DNA of 64,000 nucleotides from Pseudomonas cremoris (GCF_014230465.1 NZ_JAAXCY010000001.1:434001-498000), one strand, 5' to 3'. Counted from the first letter of the stretch, positions 9,012-18,042 are shown. Numbers and translations: made by a program. The notes: generated by a model from the sequence alone, not told the origin.

Positions 9012-9797
9012 TTACAGATTCTGCGTGACGAACGAGAGCATCTGGTCGGCGGTGGAAATCACCTTGGAGTTCATTTCGTAGGCGCGCTGGGTGGTGATCA
9101 TGTTGACCATCTCCTCCACGGTGCTCACGTTGGACGTTTCCAGGGTGCTTTGCAGCGTGGTGCCGAAGCCGTTCAGGCCCGGGGTACCGATTTGCGGCGC
9201 GCCGCTGGAAGCGGTTTCCAGGAACAGGTTGTTGCCCATGGCCTGCAGGCCGGCCGGGTTGATGAAGTCGGCGGTTTGCAGGTTGCCGATCACTTGCGAG
9301 GCTGGGTTGCCGGCCACGGTGATCGACACGGTGCCGTCGTTGCCGACGGTGAAAGTCTTGGCATCCGCTGGAACGACCACGGCAGGTTCCAGGGAGAAAC
9401 CGTTGGCGGTGACGATCTGGCCGTTGGAGTCCAGGTGGAAAGTACCGTCACGGGTGTAGGAGGTAGTGCCATCCGGTTGCAGGATCTGGAAGAACCCACG
9501 GCCATTGATGGCCATGTCCAGCGGCTGGCCGGTTTGCTGCAGGTTGCCGGCGCTGAAATTCTTTTGGGTGCCGACGATCTGCACACCGGTACCCAGTTGC
9601 AGGCCCGACGGCAGTTCGCTGTCCTGGGTCGACTGGGCGCCTGGCTGCTTCTTGATCTGATAGAGCAAGTCCTGGAACTCGGCGCGGTCACGTTTGAAAC
9701 CCGTGGTCGACACGTTGGCCAAGTTGTTGGAAATGGTGGTCAGGTTGGTGTCCTGGGCGGACAGACCTGTTTTGGCAACCCATAGAGCCGGAAGCAT
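9012..9797 (-). CDS. flgG: Flagellar distal rod protein FlgG
   Basis: FlgG is the distal rod subunit. The 261-residue protein starts MLPALWVAKTGLSAQDTNLT and carries the rod/hook signature NNLANVSTTGFKRDRAEF near residue 27. The C-terminal helix SNVSTVEEMVNMITTQRAYE is the family's D0 segment. Length is normal. It follows flgF by 62 bases. Confidence 0.96.
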   Translation of the reverse strand: MLPALWVAKTGLSAQDTNLTTISNNLANVSTTGFKRDRAEFQDLLYQIKKQPGAQSTQDSELPSGLQLGTGVQIVGTQKNFSAGNLQQTGQPLDMAINGRGFFQILQPDGTTSYTRDGTFHLDSNGQIVTANGFSLEPAVVVPADAKTFTVGNDGTVSITVAGNPASQVIGNLQTADFINPAGLQAMGNNLFLETASSGAPQIGTPGLNGFGTTLQSTLETSNVSTVEEMVNMITTQRAYEMNSKVISTADQMLSFVTQNL

Positions 9798-9859
9798 GCT
9801 GTTCTCCTCTGTGCGCCTGTTTGTTGGCGCGACATCACAAATTAGTTAGTGGGCTGCAA

Positions 9860-10600
9860 TCAGCTCATCTGCATGACGCGCGTCATGGCCTGGTCGTCTT
9901 CCTTCGCGCTGTTCATCATCTTGATGTGCAGTTCGAACTGTTTGGAAAGCGCCAGCACCGCCGTCATTTCTTCCACGGCATTGACGTTGCTTGCCTGCAG
10001 GAAACCCGAGGTCAGCGTGACGTTTGCATCGGCCTGGGCCGGCTGGCCATCCTTGGTGTGGATGGTGCCATCCAGGCCTTTATTCATATTCTTGAGGTCG
10101 GGCTGGACCAGCTTGATGCGGTCCACTTCCGCCATCACCCGAGGGCCTTCGCCCATGGCGCGGATGCTGATGGTGCCGTCAGAGCCCACTTCGATTTTCT
10201 GCTGCGGCGGCACGGCAATCGGGCCACCGTTGCCCATGATCGGCATGCCGTTGCCGGCGCGCAGCACGCCCAACGCATCGACGTTCATGCTGGCGCTGCG
10301 CACGTAGGCTTCGCTGCCGTCCGGAGTTTGCACGGCCATCCAGCCGTTGCCGTTGACGGCCACGTCCAGGTCGCGGCCGGTCTCGATCATCGCGCCAGGG
10401 GTGAAGTCGGTGGCAGGACGTTCGGTCATGGCAAACGCCCGCGCCGGAAAGCTGTCGCCGAACACCGGCATCGAACGCGCCTGTTCCAGGTCGCGTTGAA
10501 AACCGTTGGTGGAAATGTTCGCCAGGTTGTTGGCATGGGCCTTCTGCGCCAGAGCATTCTGGCTGGCGCCGGTCATTGCCACATAAAGGTACTTGTCCAC
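9860..10600 (-). CDS. flgF: Flagellar proximal rod protein FlgF
   Basis: FlgF is a proximal rod subunit. The GTG at 10600-10598 gives a 246-residue protein beginning (M)DKYLYVAMTGASQNALAQ, a normal FlgF start. AGAGGAAA precedes it by a few bases. An upstream ATG in frame would add 64 residues unlike the family and would run through the sigma-54 promoter. The rod motif NNLANISTNGFQRD and the C-terminal helix VEEMTAVLALSKQFELHIKM are present. It is the first gene of the flgFGHIJKL unit. Confidence 0.93.
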   Translation of the reverse strand: MDKYLYVAMTGASQNALAQKAHANNLANISTNGFQRDLEQARSMPVFGDSFPARAFAMTERPATDFTPGAMIETGRDLDVAVNGNGWMAVQTPDGSEAYVRSASMNVDALGVLRAGNGMPIMGNGGPIAVPPQQKIEVGSDGTISIRAMGEGPRVMAEVDRIKLVQPDLKNMNKGLDGTIHTKDGQPAQADANVTLTSGFLQASNVNAVEEMTAVLALSKQFELHIKMMNSAKEDDQAMTRVMQMS

Positions 10601-10656
10601 GCTCTTTCCTCTTTCTGACGGACGCTTGCCGCCCACCGCTGTACTGAGGAGGCTTA

Positions 10657-10672
10657 AGCAATTTGCGAACCA
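10657..10672 (-). promoter_or_regulatory. Sigma-54 (RpoN) promoter of the flgF operon
   Basis: The minus strand reads TGGTTCGCAAATTGCT, matching TGGCACG-N4-TTGCW at all but two defined positions, with the invariant GG and GC ten bases apart. It lies about 57 bases upstream of the flgF GTG. Class III flagellar operons of Pseudomonas are known to depend on RpoN and FleR. Confidence 0.8.
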
Positions 10673-10796
10673 ACTTTTTAAAATGAGGGAAAGACCAGGC
10701 GGGGCAAGGGTTTGCGGCTGGGTGGCAAGAAATGGACGGTGACTAAGAGTCGAAAAAACGGCGGACTTATGCCGCTTACGGCAACGACACAATCAA

Positions 10797-10884
10797 ATGG
10801 GAGCGGGCTTGCTCGCGAATGCGGTGTGCCATCCAGCACATAAGGTGACTGATCCACCGCATTCGCGAGCAAGCCCGCACCCAC
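10797..10884. repeat. REP doublet (REPIN) between flgF and phhR
   Basis: Two inverted copies of the REP unit (GGGAGCGGGCTTGC then TCGCGAA) flank a short spacer and can fold into one long hairpin. Both outer ends carry substitutions (ATGGG on the left, GCACCCAC on the right), so this copy is slightly decayed compared with the others in the window. Confidence 0.9.
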
Positions 10885-10909
10885 ATTTTGACCCAGTTGT
10901 GTCAGGTAG

Positions 10910-12472
10910 TTACTTGTCGGCCTTGAGAATGTCGTAGTCCCGCAACTTATTGGCAATGGTGGTGTGGGAAACACCGAGCCGCTTGCCCAACTGGCGACTG
11001 CTCGGGTGCTCCGTATACAGGCTCTCCAACACCGCCTTCTCGAACCGGCCCACTATCTGTTCCAAACCTCCCTCCAGCGAAAATTCGCCAAGCGGCTGAC
11101 GCACGCCATAATCCGGCAAACGAATATGCTCGGCCTTGACCGTACCGCCCTCGCACAACGACACGGCCTGGAACAACACGTTTTCCAACTGACGCACGTT
11201 GCCCGGCCAATGGTAGTGACTGAGACGGTCCATCGCAGCCGGTGCCAATTTCGGCAGCGGGCAGCCAATCTGGCGACTGGCCTGGTCCAGGAAGTGGTCG
11301 ACCAACGGCGCCAGGCCGTCGAGGCATTCGCGCAGCGGTGGGATGTGCAGCGACAGCACGTTGAGGCGGTGATACAGGTCCTGGCGGAATTCACCCCGGG
11401 CACACAGCTCGGACAAATCCACCTGGGTTGCGCAAATCACCCGCACATCTAGGTACACCTCTTCGTCACTGCCTACCCGTCGAAAGCAGCCGTCCTGCAA
11501 AAAGCGCAGCAGCTTCACCTGCAAGCGCGCACTCATTTCCCCCACGCCATCGAGAAACAACGTACCGCCCGCCGTCAATTCCAGCAGCCCCAACTTGCCT
11601 TCGGCCCGCGCCCCTTCAAATGCGCCAGGGCCGTAGCCGAACAGTTCTGTCTCGGCCATCGATTCCGGCAGGCCGGCGCAGTTAAGCGCCATCAAGGGCG
11701 ATTGCCCACGCGGGCTGGCCAAGTGGCAGGCGCGTGCGAGCAGTTCCTTGCCGGTACCGGTTTCGCCTTCTATTAATAGAGGCGCGTCCAGCGGCGCCAT
11801 GCGCCGGGCCTCTCGGACCACGGCAGCCATGACCCTGGAGCTTTGGAAGATGCTGTCAAAGCCACGCAGTTCCTGCTTGCGCACATTGTAGATACGCTCA
11901 CCCACGCGGTCTGCGCGGTGCAGGGTCAGCACGGCACCGGCCATCGCTTCGCTGTCATCGTGCTCGGAAGATTGCAGCGGCGCGATGTCCGCCAGGAATA
12001 CGTCGCCCTTAACCTTGACCCGCAGGCCGTTGATCCGCGATTTGCTCGCGCGTACCAGTTCCGGCAGGTCGAAATCTTCGGCGTAGCGCGACAACGGAAT
12101 GCCTGGCACCTCGTCTACCCGCACGCCGAGCAACTGCGCCGCCGCACGGTTGGCAGCGACGATCGAGCCGCCCATGTCGATAGACAGCACCGGAAATTCC
12201 AGAGCACCGAGCAGTGCGTTGAGCTCCATATGCCGACGCTCACTGGGCATCAGCCCTACGCGCTTGACACCAAATACCCCGGCAATTGCTTCGAATTGCG
12301 GACGTAGCGCCTGGAACTGCATGTTCACCAGGTTCGGGCAGAACAGGTAAATGGCGTTGCCATGCTCACCCCCGACCTCACCCTTGGCGACGTTGACGCC
12401 GTATTCCACCAACAGGTTGAGGATGTCCCGCAGGATGCCGATGCGGTTCTGGCAGTGCACTTTGATACGCAT
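10910..12472 (-). CDS. phhR: PhhR, TyrR-like activator of aromatic amino acid catabolism
   Basis: PhhR senses aromatic amino acids and activates the divergent phhABC genes. The ATG at 12472 gives 520 residues starting MRIKVHCQNRIGILRDILNL. An upstream in-frame extension is unlike the family and covers the promoter region. Domain order: ACT domain (about 1-70), PAS domain (about 80-185), AAA+ sigma-54-type domain with Walker A GETGTGKE, and a C-terminal helix-turn-helix (SSRQLGKRLGVSHTTIANKL). The GAFTGA loop that contacts sigma-54 is altered to GPGAFEGA, as in TyrR, so it probably works with sigma-70 RNA polymerase. The operator between the divergent starts points to autoregulation as well. 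Confidence 0.93.
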   Translation of the reverse strand: MRIKVHCQNRIGILRDILNLLVEYGVNVAKGEVGGEHGNAIYLFCPNLVNMQFQALRPQFEAIAGVFGVKRVGLMPSERRHMELNALLGALEFPVLSIDMGGSIVAANRAAAQLLGVRVDEVPGIPLSRYAEDFDLPELVRASKSRINGLRVKVKGDVFLADIAPLQSSEHDDSEAMAGAVLTLHRADRVGERIYNVRKQELRGFDSIFQSSRVMAAVVREARRMAPLDAPLLIEGETGTGKELLARACHLASPRGQSPLMALNCAGLPESMAETELFGYGPGAFEGARAEGKLGLLELTAGGTLFLDGVGEMSARLQVKLLRFLQDGCFRRVGSDEEVYLDVRVICATQVDLSELCARGEFRQDLYHRLNVLSLHIPPLRECLDGLAPLVDHFLDQASRQIGCPLPKLAPAAMDRLSHYHWPGNVRQLENVLFQAVSLCEGGTVKAEHIRLPDYGVRQPLGEFSLEGGLEQIVGRFEKAVLESLYTEHPSSRQLGKRLGVSHTTIANKLRDYDILKADK

Positions 12473-12592
12473 GAAGAGGCCCGAAAAGTGGGTAGGCGCC
12501 GCGTCTTTTTGTCGCTGGGCGCGAATAGTCGTCAAGATTATGTGACAGACCATGACCTTTTCCCAGCCCAACACAGCGACTGGCCGCACATC

Positions 12593-12610
12593 CGTAACGA
12601 ATATTTTACG
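12593..12610. promoter_or_regulatory. TyrR/PhhR-type operator in the phhR-phhA divergent region
   Basis: CGTAAC-N6-TTTACG is a near-palindrome matching the TyrR box TGTAAA-N6-TTTACA at eight of twelve positions, with exact spacing. It lies about 120 bases upstream of both phhA (start 12730) and phhR (start 12472), where an activator of phhA and repressor of phhR would bind. Confidence 0.7.
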
Positions 12611-12729
12611 ATATTCAGTACATTTTCCTACAACCCACCGCCGAAGCCCGATGGAATCTCGCGCCCGTCGGGTTATCAATACGTTCATCGCAGGACATAA
12701 CAAGAACGAATGCCTAGCAGGAGAGCCGT

Positions 12730-13521
12730 ATGAAGCAGACGCACTACGTGGCCCGCGAGCCCGATGCGCATGGGTTTATCGATTACCCACCGGAAGAACA
12801 CGCGGTGTGGAACACCCTGATCACGCGCCAACTGAAAGTGATCGAAGGTCGCGCCTGCCAGGAATACCTGGACGGCATCGACAAGCTTGGCCTGCCCCAT
12901 GATCGCATTCCACAACTGGGCGAGATCAACAAGGTGCTGGCCGAAACCACCGGCTGGCAAGTCGCGCGCGTACCGGCGCTGATCCCCTTCCAGACCTTCT
13001 TTGAATTGCTCGCCAACAAGCAGTTTCCAGTGGCGACCTTCATTCGTACCCGTGAAGAACTGGACTACCTGCAAGAGCCGGACATCTTCCACGAGATTTT
13101 CGGCCACTGCCCGCTGCTCACCAACCCCTGGTTCGCCGAATTTACCCACACCTACGGCAAGCTCGGCCTGGCGGCCACCAAGGAGCAACGGGTGTACCTG
13201 GCGCGCCTGTACTGGATGACCATCGAGTTCGGCCTGGTGGACACGCCCGAGGGCCGGCGTATCTACGGTGGTGGGATTTTGTCGTCGCCCAAGGAGACGG
13301 TGTACAGCCTGTCGTCCGAACCCGAGCACCAGGTTTTCGACCCGCTGGAAGCGATGCGCACGCCGTACCGCATCGACATCCTGCAACCGCTGTACTTCGT
13401 GCTGCCAGACCTCAAGCGTCTGTTCGAAGTGGCCCAGGAAGACATCATGGGTATGGTTGAGCGCGGCATGCAGTTGGGTCTGCACGCGCCGAAGTTCCCA
13501 CCGAAACCCAAGGCCGCATGA
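12730..13521 (+). CDS. phhA: Phenylalanine-4-hydroxylase PhhA
   Basis: This non-haem iron, pterin-dependent monooxygenase converts L-phenylalanine to L-tyrosine. The 263-residue protein is the monomeric bacterial type without the mammalian regulatory domain. The iron ligands are visible as His121 and His126 in PDIFHEIFGHCPLL and Glu166 in YWMTIEFGLV. AGGAGAG lies seven bases before the ATG. It is the first gene of phhABC; PhhB recycles its cofactor and PhhC takes on the tyrosine. Confidence 0.97.
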   Translation: MKQTHYVAREPDAHGFIDYPPEEHAVWNTLITRQLKVIEGRACQEYLDGIDKLGLPHDRIPQLGEINKVLAETTGWQVARVPALIPFQTFFELLANKQFPVATFIRTREELDYLQEPDIFHEIFGHCPLLTNPWFAEFTHTYGKLGLAATKEQRVYLARLYWMTIEFGLVDTPEGRRIYGGGILSSPKETVYSLSSEPEHQVFDPLEAMRTPYRIDILQPLYFVLPDLKRLFEVAQEDIMGMVERGMQLGLHAPKFPPKPKAA

Positions 13522-13625
13522 ACCTCCGTTTTTAAGGCCAGGTGAGTCTGTTCCCTGGCCCCGCGTTGCTTTAGGGTGACGCCACTGACGACCGTTTTTA
13601 ACACTCGAATTCAGGACACCCCCAC

Positions 13626-13982
13626 ATGACCACCTTGAACCAAGCCCACTGCGAAGCCTGCCGCGCCGATGCCCCGCAAGTCAGCGATGAAGAGTTGCCG
13701 GTACTGATCAAGCAGATCCCCGACTGGAACATCGAAGTACGCGACGGCGTCATGCAGCTGGAAAAGGTCTTCCTGTTCAAGAACTTCAAGTTCGCACTGG
13801 CCTTTACCAATGCCATGGGTGACATCTCCGAAGCCGAAGGCCATCACCCGGGCCTGCTGACCGAATGGGGCAAAGTTACCGTGACCTGGTGGAGCCACTC
13901 CATCAAGGGCCTGCACCGCAACGACTTCATCATGGCCGCGCGCACCGACGAAGTGGCCAAGGACGCCGAGGGCCGCAAGTAA
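13626..13982 (+). CDS. phhB: Pterin-4a-carbinolamine dehydratase PhhB
   Basis: PhhB regenerates tetrahydrobiopterin-type cofactor by dehydrating the carbinolamine that PhhA releases. The 118-residue protein carries the family signature around [20 protein letters not shown] with the catalytic histidines, and ends with the usual [13 protein letters not shown] segment. It follows phhA by 104 bases and overlaps phhC in a TAATG junction, so phhB and phhC are probably translationally coupled. Confidence 0.96.
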   Translation: MTTLNQAHCEACRADAPQVSDEELPVLIKQIPDWNIEVRDGVMQLEKVFLFKNFKFALAFTNAMGDISEAEGHHPGLLTEWGKVTVTWWSHSIKGLHRNDFIMAARTDEVAKDAEGRK

Positions 13983-15175
13983 TGCATTTTGATGCGATTA
14001 CCCGCGTGCCCGGCGACCCGATCCTCGGGCTGATGGACCTGTATGCCCAGGACAGCAACCCGAACAAATTCGACTTGGGCGTGGGCGTGTATAAAGACGA
14101 CCAGGGCCTGACGCCGATTCCCCGCTCGGTGAAGCTGGCCGAACAGCGCCTGGTGGACACGCAAACCACCAAGACCTACATCGGCGGCCACGGCAACGCA
14201 GCCTTTGGCGCACTGATCAGCGCGCTGGTGCTGGGCGCCGACTCCGCGCTGATCGGCGAACGTCGTGCCGGTGCCACCCAGACCCCAGGTGGCACCGGCG
14301 CCCTGCGCCTGAGCGCCGATTTTATCGCCCACAGCTTGCCGGGCCGTGGCGTATGGCTGAGCAACCCGACCTGGCCGATTCACGAAAGCATCTTCGCCAA
14401 GGCTGGGCTCAAGGTCAGCCACTACCCGTACGTGGGCGCCGACAATCGCCTGGACGTGGCGGCGATGCTGGCGACGCTCGCCACCGTCCCGCATGGCGAC
14501 GTGGTGCTGCTGCACGCGTGCTGCCACAACCCGACCGGTTTCGACCTGTCCCAGGATGATTGGCGCCAGGTGCTGAAAATCGTGCGCGAACGCCAATTGC
14601 TGCCGCTGATCGACTTCGCCTACCAAGGCTTTGGCGATGGTCTGGAGCAGGATGCGTGGGCGGTGCGGTTGTTTGCCAGCGAGTTACCGGAAGTGCTGGT
14701 GACCAGCTCCTGTTCGAAGAACTTTGGCCTGTACAGCGACCGCGTCGGCGCGCTGATCGTGTGCGCGGCGGATGCCGAGAAGTTGACGGACGTACGCAGC
14801 CAACTCGCCAATATCGCCCGCAACCTGTGGTCGACGCCGCCGGATCACGGCGCGGCAGTGGTCGCGACCATCTTGGGCGATGCCGAGCTGAAAGCGCTGT
14901 GGAGTGGCGAAGTCGAAGCCATGCGCTCACGGATTGCGCACTTGCGCTCCGGGCTGGTGGAGGCGTTGGCGCCACACGGCTTGTCGGAGCGGTTTGCACA
15001 CATCGGGGCGCAGCGCGGGATGTTTTCCTATACCGGCCTGAGTGCCGACCAGGTGAAGCAACTGCGCGAGAAGCACAGTGTGTACATGGTGAATTCGGGG
15101 CGGGCCAACGTGGCGGGGATTGATGCGACGCGGTTGGCGCTGCTGGCTGAAGCGATTGCCGACGTCTCCCACTGA
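13982..15175 (+). CDS. phhC: Aromatic amino acid aminotransferase PhhC
   Basis: This PLP-dependent class I aminotransferase (aspartate/tyrosine type) deaminates tyrosine and phenylalanine to their keto acids. With the ATG at 13982 it has 397 residues, the family norm. The PLP lysine is Lys246 in SSCSKNFGLYSDRVGAL, and the substrate/cofactor motif CHNPTG is at about 181. It is the third gene of the phh operon. A REP doublet follows in place of a clear terminator. Confidence 0.95.
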   Translation: MHFDAITRVPGDPILGLMDLYAQDSNPNKFDLGVGVYKDDQGLTPIPRSVKLAEQRLVDTQTTKTYIGGHGNAAFGALISALVLGADSALIGERRAGATQTPGGTGALRLSADFIAHSLPGRGVWLSNPTWPIHESIFAKAGLKVSHYPYVGADNRLDVAAMLATLATVPHGDVVLLHACCHNPTGFDLSQDDWRQVLKIVRERQLLPLIDFAYQGFGDGLEQDAWAVRLFASELPEVLVTSSCSKNFGLYSDRVGALIVCAADAEKLTDVRSQLANIARNLWSTPPDHGAAVVATILGDAELKALWSGEVEAMRSRIAHLRSGLVEALAPHGLSERFAHIGAQRGMFSYTGLSADQVKQLREKHSVYMVNSGRANVAGIDATRLALLAEAIADVSH

Positions 15176-15192
15176 AGAAACCCAATCAAATT

Positions 15193-15280
15193 GTGGGAGC
15201 GGGCTTGCTCGCGAATGCGGTGTGTCATCCAACACATCCGGTGACTGATCTACCGTATTCGCGAGCAAGCCCGCTCCCAC
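15193..15280. repeat. REP doublet (REPIN) after phhC
   Basis: Two near-perfect inverted REP units (GTGGGAGCGGGCTTGC then TCGCGAA) lie between the convergent phhC and LpxH-like genes. Both arms carry the full core, and the spacer resembles the other copies (ATGCGGTGTGTCA and GTGACTGAT). Confidence 0.95.
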
Positions 15281-15299
15281 ATTTGGACCGAGTCCGGCG

Positions 15300-16109
15300 C
15301 TAGCTAGCGACCATTTCGGCTTTCATCTGAGCTTCCTTGGCCTGCGCATCCGCCAATCGATACAACTCGATACTGCCATCCCAGTGCTCGATCAACGCCG
15401 TGCACGACTCCACCCAATCGCCGCAATTGAGGTAGTCCACCTCGCCCACCTTGCGAATCTCCGCATGGTGGATATGCCCGCACACCACGCCATGCAATTC
15501 GCGCTTGGTCACTTCGTGGGCGATGGCTTCTTCGAAATCGCTGATGAAGTTCACCGCGGTCTTCACCTTGTGTTTCAGGTAAGCCGACAACGACCAGTAG
15601 CCATAGCCATACCGTGCACGCCAGTGGTTCAACCAACGGTTCAGCGTGAGGGTGAACTCGTAGGCCGAGTCGCCGAGAAAAGCCAACCAGCGGTGGTAGC
15701 GGGTGATCACATCGAATTGATCGCCATGAATCACCAGCAAGTGGCGACCATCGGCAGTCACATGCACCGCCTCATCCACCAATTGGATATTGCCCAGAAT
15801 CAGCTTGGAGTAACGGCGCAGGAATTCATCATGGTTACCGGTGACGTAGATCACCTCGGTGCCGCGCTTGGCCATGGTCAACAGGCGGCGGATCACGTTG
15901 GTGTGGGCTTGGGGCCAGTACATGCCGCCGCGCAGCTTCCAACCGTCGATGATGTCGCCTACCAGGTAGACCTTGTCGGCCTGGTAGCCCTTGAGGAACT
16001 GCGACAAATGCTCGGCCTGGCAATCCCGGGTGCCCAAGTGCACGTCGGAAATCCACAGGGTACGAACGCGCTGCTTGCGGCTGGGTTTGGTGAACTCGGC
16101 ACTGGTCAT
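15300..16109 (-). CDS. LpxH-like UDP-2,3-diacylglucosamine diphosphatase family metallophosphatase
   Basis: This calcineurin-like metallophosphoesterase of about 270 residues belongs to the group annotated as UDP-2,3-diacylglucosamine diphosphatase, a lipid A pathway enzyme. Metal-binding blocks are in order: SDVHLG, GDIIDGW, GNHDEFLR, IHGDQFD and CGHIHH. I place the start at the ATG at 16109, because GAGG sits 7 bases ahead of it; the ATG at 16115 is almost touching that site. Pseudomonads also carry a canonical lpxH elsewhere, so this may be a second enzyme with a related envelope substrate. Function is family-level only. Confidence 0.8.
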   Translation of the reverse strand: MTSAEFTKPSRKQRVRTLWISDVHLGTRDCQAEHLSQFLKGYQADKVYLVGDIIDGWKLRGGMYWPQAHTNVIRRLLTMAKRGTEVIYVTGNHDEFLRRYSKLILGNIQLVDEAVHVTADGRHLLVIHGDQFDVITRYHRWLAFLGDSAYEFTLTLNRWLNHWRARYGYGYWSLSAYLKHKVKTAVNFISDFEEAIAHEVTKRELHGVVCGHIHHAEIRKVGEVDYLNCGDWVESCTALIEHWDGSIELYRLADAQAKEAQMKAEMVAS

Positions 16110-16246
16110 GGGCATCCCTCGACGCTGTTTTCGCGAGCTTGCGCCTTGGCGATTAATAGTCCATGACAGCTGTGCGTCAGTCTGATGACAGCGCCGACCG
16201 GCCGCGAAGCGTTGTAGACTGGCGCCTTGCTGCCCCGGAGACCGCG

Positions 16247-16996
16247 ATGAACGCCGCCCTCACACTGCGCCACTACCTCGAAGCGCCTATTGCCCACAGC
16301 CATGACCATGCGCAGCTGGTGTTCGGCCTGTCCGGGCATCTGGATCTGGAAGTCGATGGCCTGGGCAGCCAGGTGCGCGAAAGCAGCGTGATGGTGCTGC
16401 CTTTCTCTGCCCATCACGCGTGCGGCAGTCGCGATGGCAGCCGCTGCCTGGTGCTGGATGTGCCCTCCGAACACTGGGTGCTGCACTCACTGGGCGACCA
16501 TGCCGACGCCAGTCGACGCCTGCTCGATCAACCGGCGCGCCTGGCGCTGGACGCGCGGCAAAACCAGCTGGTGCAATGGCTCGCACACAGCCCGGTGGAT
16601 GACCCGTTGATCGTGCAGCAAGGTGCGGTGCTGCTGCTGGCCAGCCTGAATCATTCTCTCACCCAACCGGTCCCTGGCCGCCGCCTGCCCTACGCCGCTT
16701 TTAATGCACATATCGAACGGCACCTCGCGCACCCGCTGCAGGTGGCGGACCTGGCGCGTATTGCTGACTTGTCGGTGGCGCGCTTGCATGCACGGTTTAT
16801 GGCCGAGTGCGGACAGACACCGATGGACTACATCCGTAGCCGTCGTCTGCAGACGGCCCTCGACCTGCTGCAAAAAACACCGTTGCCCATCGGTGAAATC
16901 GCAGACCGCGTCGGCTACGCCTCGCAAAGTGCCTTTGCGGCCGCCATGCTGCGGGAGTTTGGTGGTACCCCCGGTGCTTTACGACGCAGCGTGTAG
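16247..16996 (+). CDS. AraC-family transcriptional regulator
   Basis: The 249-residue protein has an N-terminal cupin-like sensing domain (SHDHAQLVFGLSGHLDLEVDG) and a C-terminal double helix-turn-helix (LQVADLARIADLSVARLHARF and PIGEIADRVGYASQSAFAAAM). The ATG at 16247 is chosen because GGAG lies 6 bases ahead; an upstream ATG would add 28 residues outside the family pattern. It lies 98 bases upstream of an EamA transporter on the same strand. A regulatory link to that exporter is likely but is inference. Ligand unknown. Confidence 0.88.
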   Translation: MNAALTLRHYLEAPIAHSHDHAQLVFGLSGHLDLEVDGLGSQVRESSVMVLPFSAHHACGSRDGSRCLVLDVPSEHWVLHSLGDHADASRRLLDQPARLALDARQNQLVQWLAHSPVDDPLIVQQGAVLLLASLNHSLTQPVPGRRLPYAAFNAHIERHLAHPLQVADLARIADLSVARLHARFMAECGQTPMDYIRSRRLQTALDLLQKTPLPIGEIADRVGYASQSAFAAAMLREFGGTPGALRRSV

Positions 16997-17094
16997 GAAG
17001 AGTCTTGCGATAGAAATCGCGAGCCAGACGACAGACACCTACGTCAGCAAGCCACTAGACTGCCCTTCGTCACCCGCTTGCTTCAAGGATCGCA

Positions 17095-17979
17095 ATGACC
17101 CCCCGCTCAGCCCTCGGCGCCCTGCATATCGGCGCACTGATGTTTGGCCTCACTGGCGTGTTCGGCAAACTGGCGGCGGCCTCCCCCGCCATCATCGTGT
17201 TTGGCCGCGCCGCGTTTGCGGTGGTGGCCCTGGCAGTGTTTGCACGTTTTGCCAGCAACGCGCCCTGGAAACGACTGGCGCTGCGCGACTGGCGCCGATT
17301 GCTGATCAGCGGTGTGCTGCTGGCGGCGCACTGGGTAACCTTCTTCATCGCTGTCAAAGTGGCTGGCGTGGCCGTTGCCACTTTGGGTTTTACTGCATTT
17401 CCAGCGTTTACCGTAATCCTTGAAGGGTTGATCTTTCGCGAGCGCATTCGTGCCAACGAAGTACTGTTGGTGGCGCTGGTCAGCGTCGGCCTGGTGCTGG
17501 TCACCCCGGACTTCAACCTCTCCAGCGCAGCCACCGGCGGCCTGTTGTGGGGCATCCTGTCGGGGCTGTTGTTCTCGCTGTTGTCACTGAACAACCGGGC
17601 CAGCTCCGGGCGGATCCCTGCGGTGCAGGCCGCGCTGTGGCAAAACGTGGTGGTCGCACTCTGCCTGCTACCCGTAGCGGCGCCGGGCCTGGCGGATGTT
17701 CGCGCAATGGACTGGTTGTGGATCGGCCTGTTGGGCGTGTTCTGCACCGGCCTGGCCCACAGCCTGTTTGTCGCCAGCCTGGCGGTGATCAAGGCGCGCA
17801 CCGCCTCAGTGGTGTTTGCCATGGAACCGGTGTACGGCATCACGGTAGCCTGGCTGCTGTTCGCCGAAACCCCGACCCTGCGCATGCTGCTGGGCGGCGC
17901 GTTAATCATCGTCGCCATCGTGCTGTCCGGGCTGATGGGCAGTGCCAGCCAGGCCAAACAGCCCGCCGCCGAGGCCTGA
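17095..17979 (+). CDS. EamA/DMT-family transporter
   Basis: A 294-residue inner-membrane protein with about ten hydrophobic segments in two five-helix halves, the EamA (drug/metabolite transporter) pattern. Conserved pieces include FGRAAFAVVALAVFARF in the first half and ASVVFAMEPVYGITVAWLLF near the end, where the Pro in the ninth helix region is typical. Members export amino acids, metabolites or drugs; the substrate here cannot be read from sequence. It follows the AraC gene. Confidence 0.88.
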   Translation: MTPRSALGALHIGALMFGLTGVFGKLAAASPAIIVFGRAAFAVVALAVFARFASNAPWKRLALRDWRRLLISGVLLAAHWVTFFIAVKVAGVAVATLGFTAFPAFTVILEGLIFRERIRANEVLLVALVSVGLVLVTPDFNLSSAATGGLLWGILSGLLFSLLSLNNRASSGRIPAVQAALWQNVVVALCLLPVAAPGLADVRAMDWLWIGLLGVFCTGLAHSLFVASLAVIKARTASVVFAMEPVYGITVAWLLFAETPTLRMLLGGALIIVAIVLSGLMGSASQAKQPAAEA

Positions 17980-18006
17980 TCTATACTCTGGCGATCCGCA
18001 ACAGTT

Positions 18007-18042
18007 TGTCGTCGTTCAACGGATAAGGACTTCTCGACGACA
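18007..18042 (+). promoter_or_regulatory. Leader stem-loop with two GGA motifs (possible RsmA/CsrA site)
   Basis: TGTCGTCG (18007-18014) pairs with CGACGACA (18035-18042). The 20-base loop contains ACGGA and AAGGA. RsmA/RsmE-family regulators bind A(N)GGA in hairpin loops, so this could be a post-transcriptional control element of the small membrane protein at 18108. The site is about 65 bases from the start codon, so any effect would have to be on leader structure or stability. Confidence 0.35.

Noticed and set aside
3851..9081. Several very long open frames antisense to flgK, flgJ and flgI (for example 3851-5530, 5877-7286 and 7105-9081)
   Set aside because: They mirror highly conserved flagellar genes, have Arg/His/Gly-biased translations without family features, and are a usual by-product of high-GC codon bias.
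12473..12729. Sigma-54 promoter before phhA
   Set aside because: No GG-N10-GC element with flanking agreement was found in the plus orientation.
15176..15299. REP hairpins read as Rho-independent terminators
   Set aside because: The stems lack T tracts and recur as a repeat family; they may slow transcription but are not called terminators.
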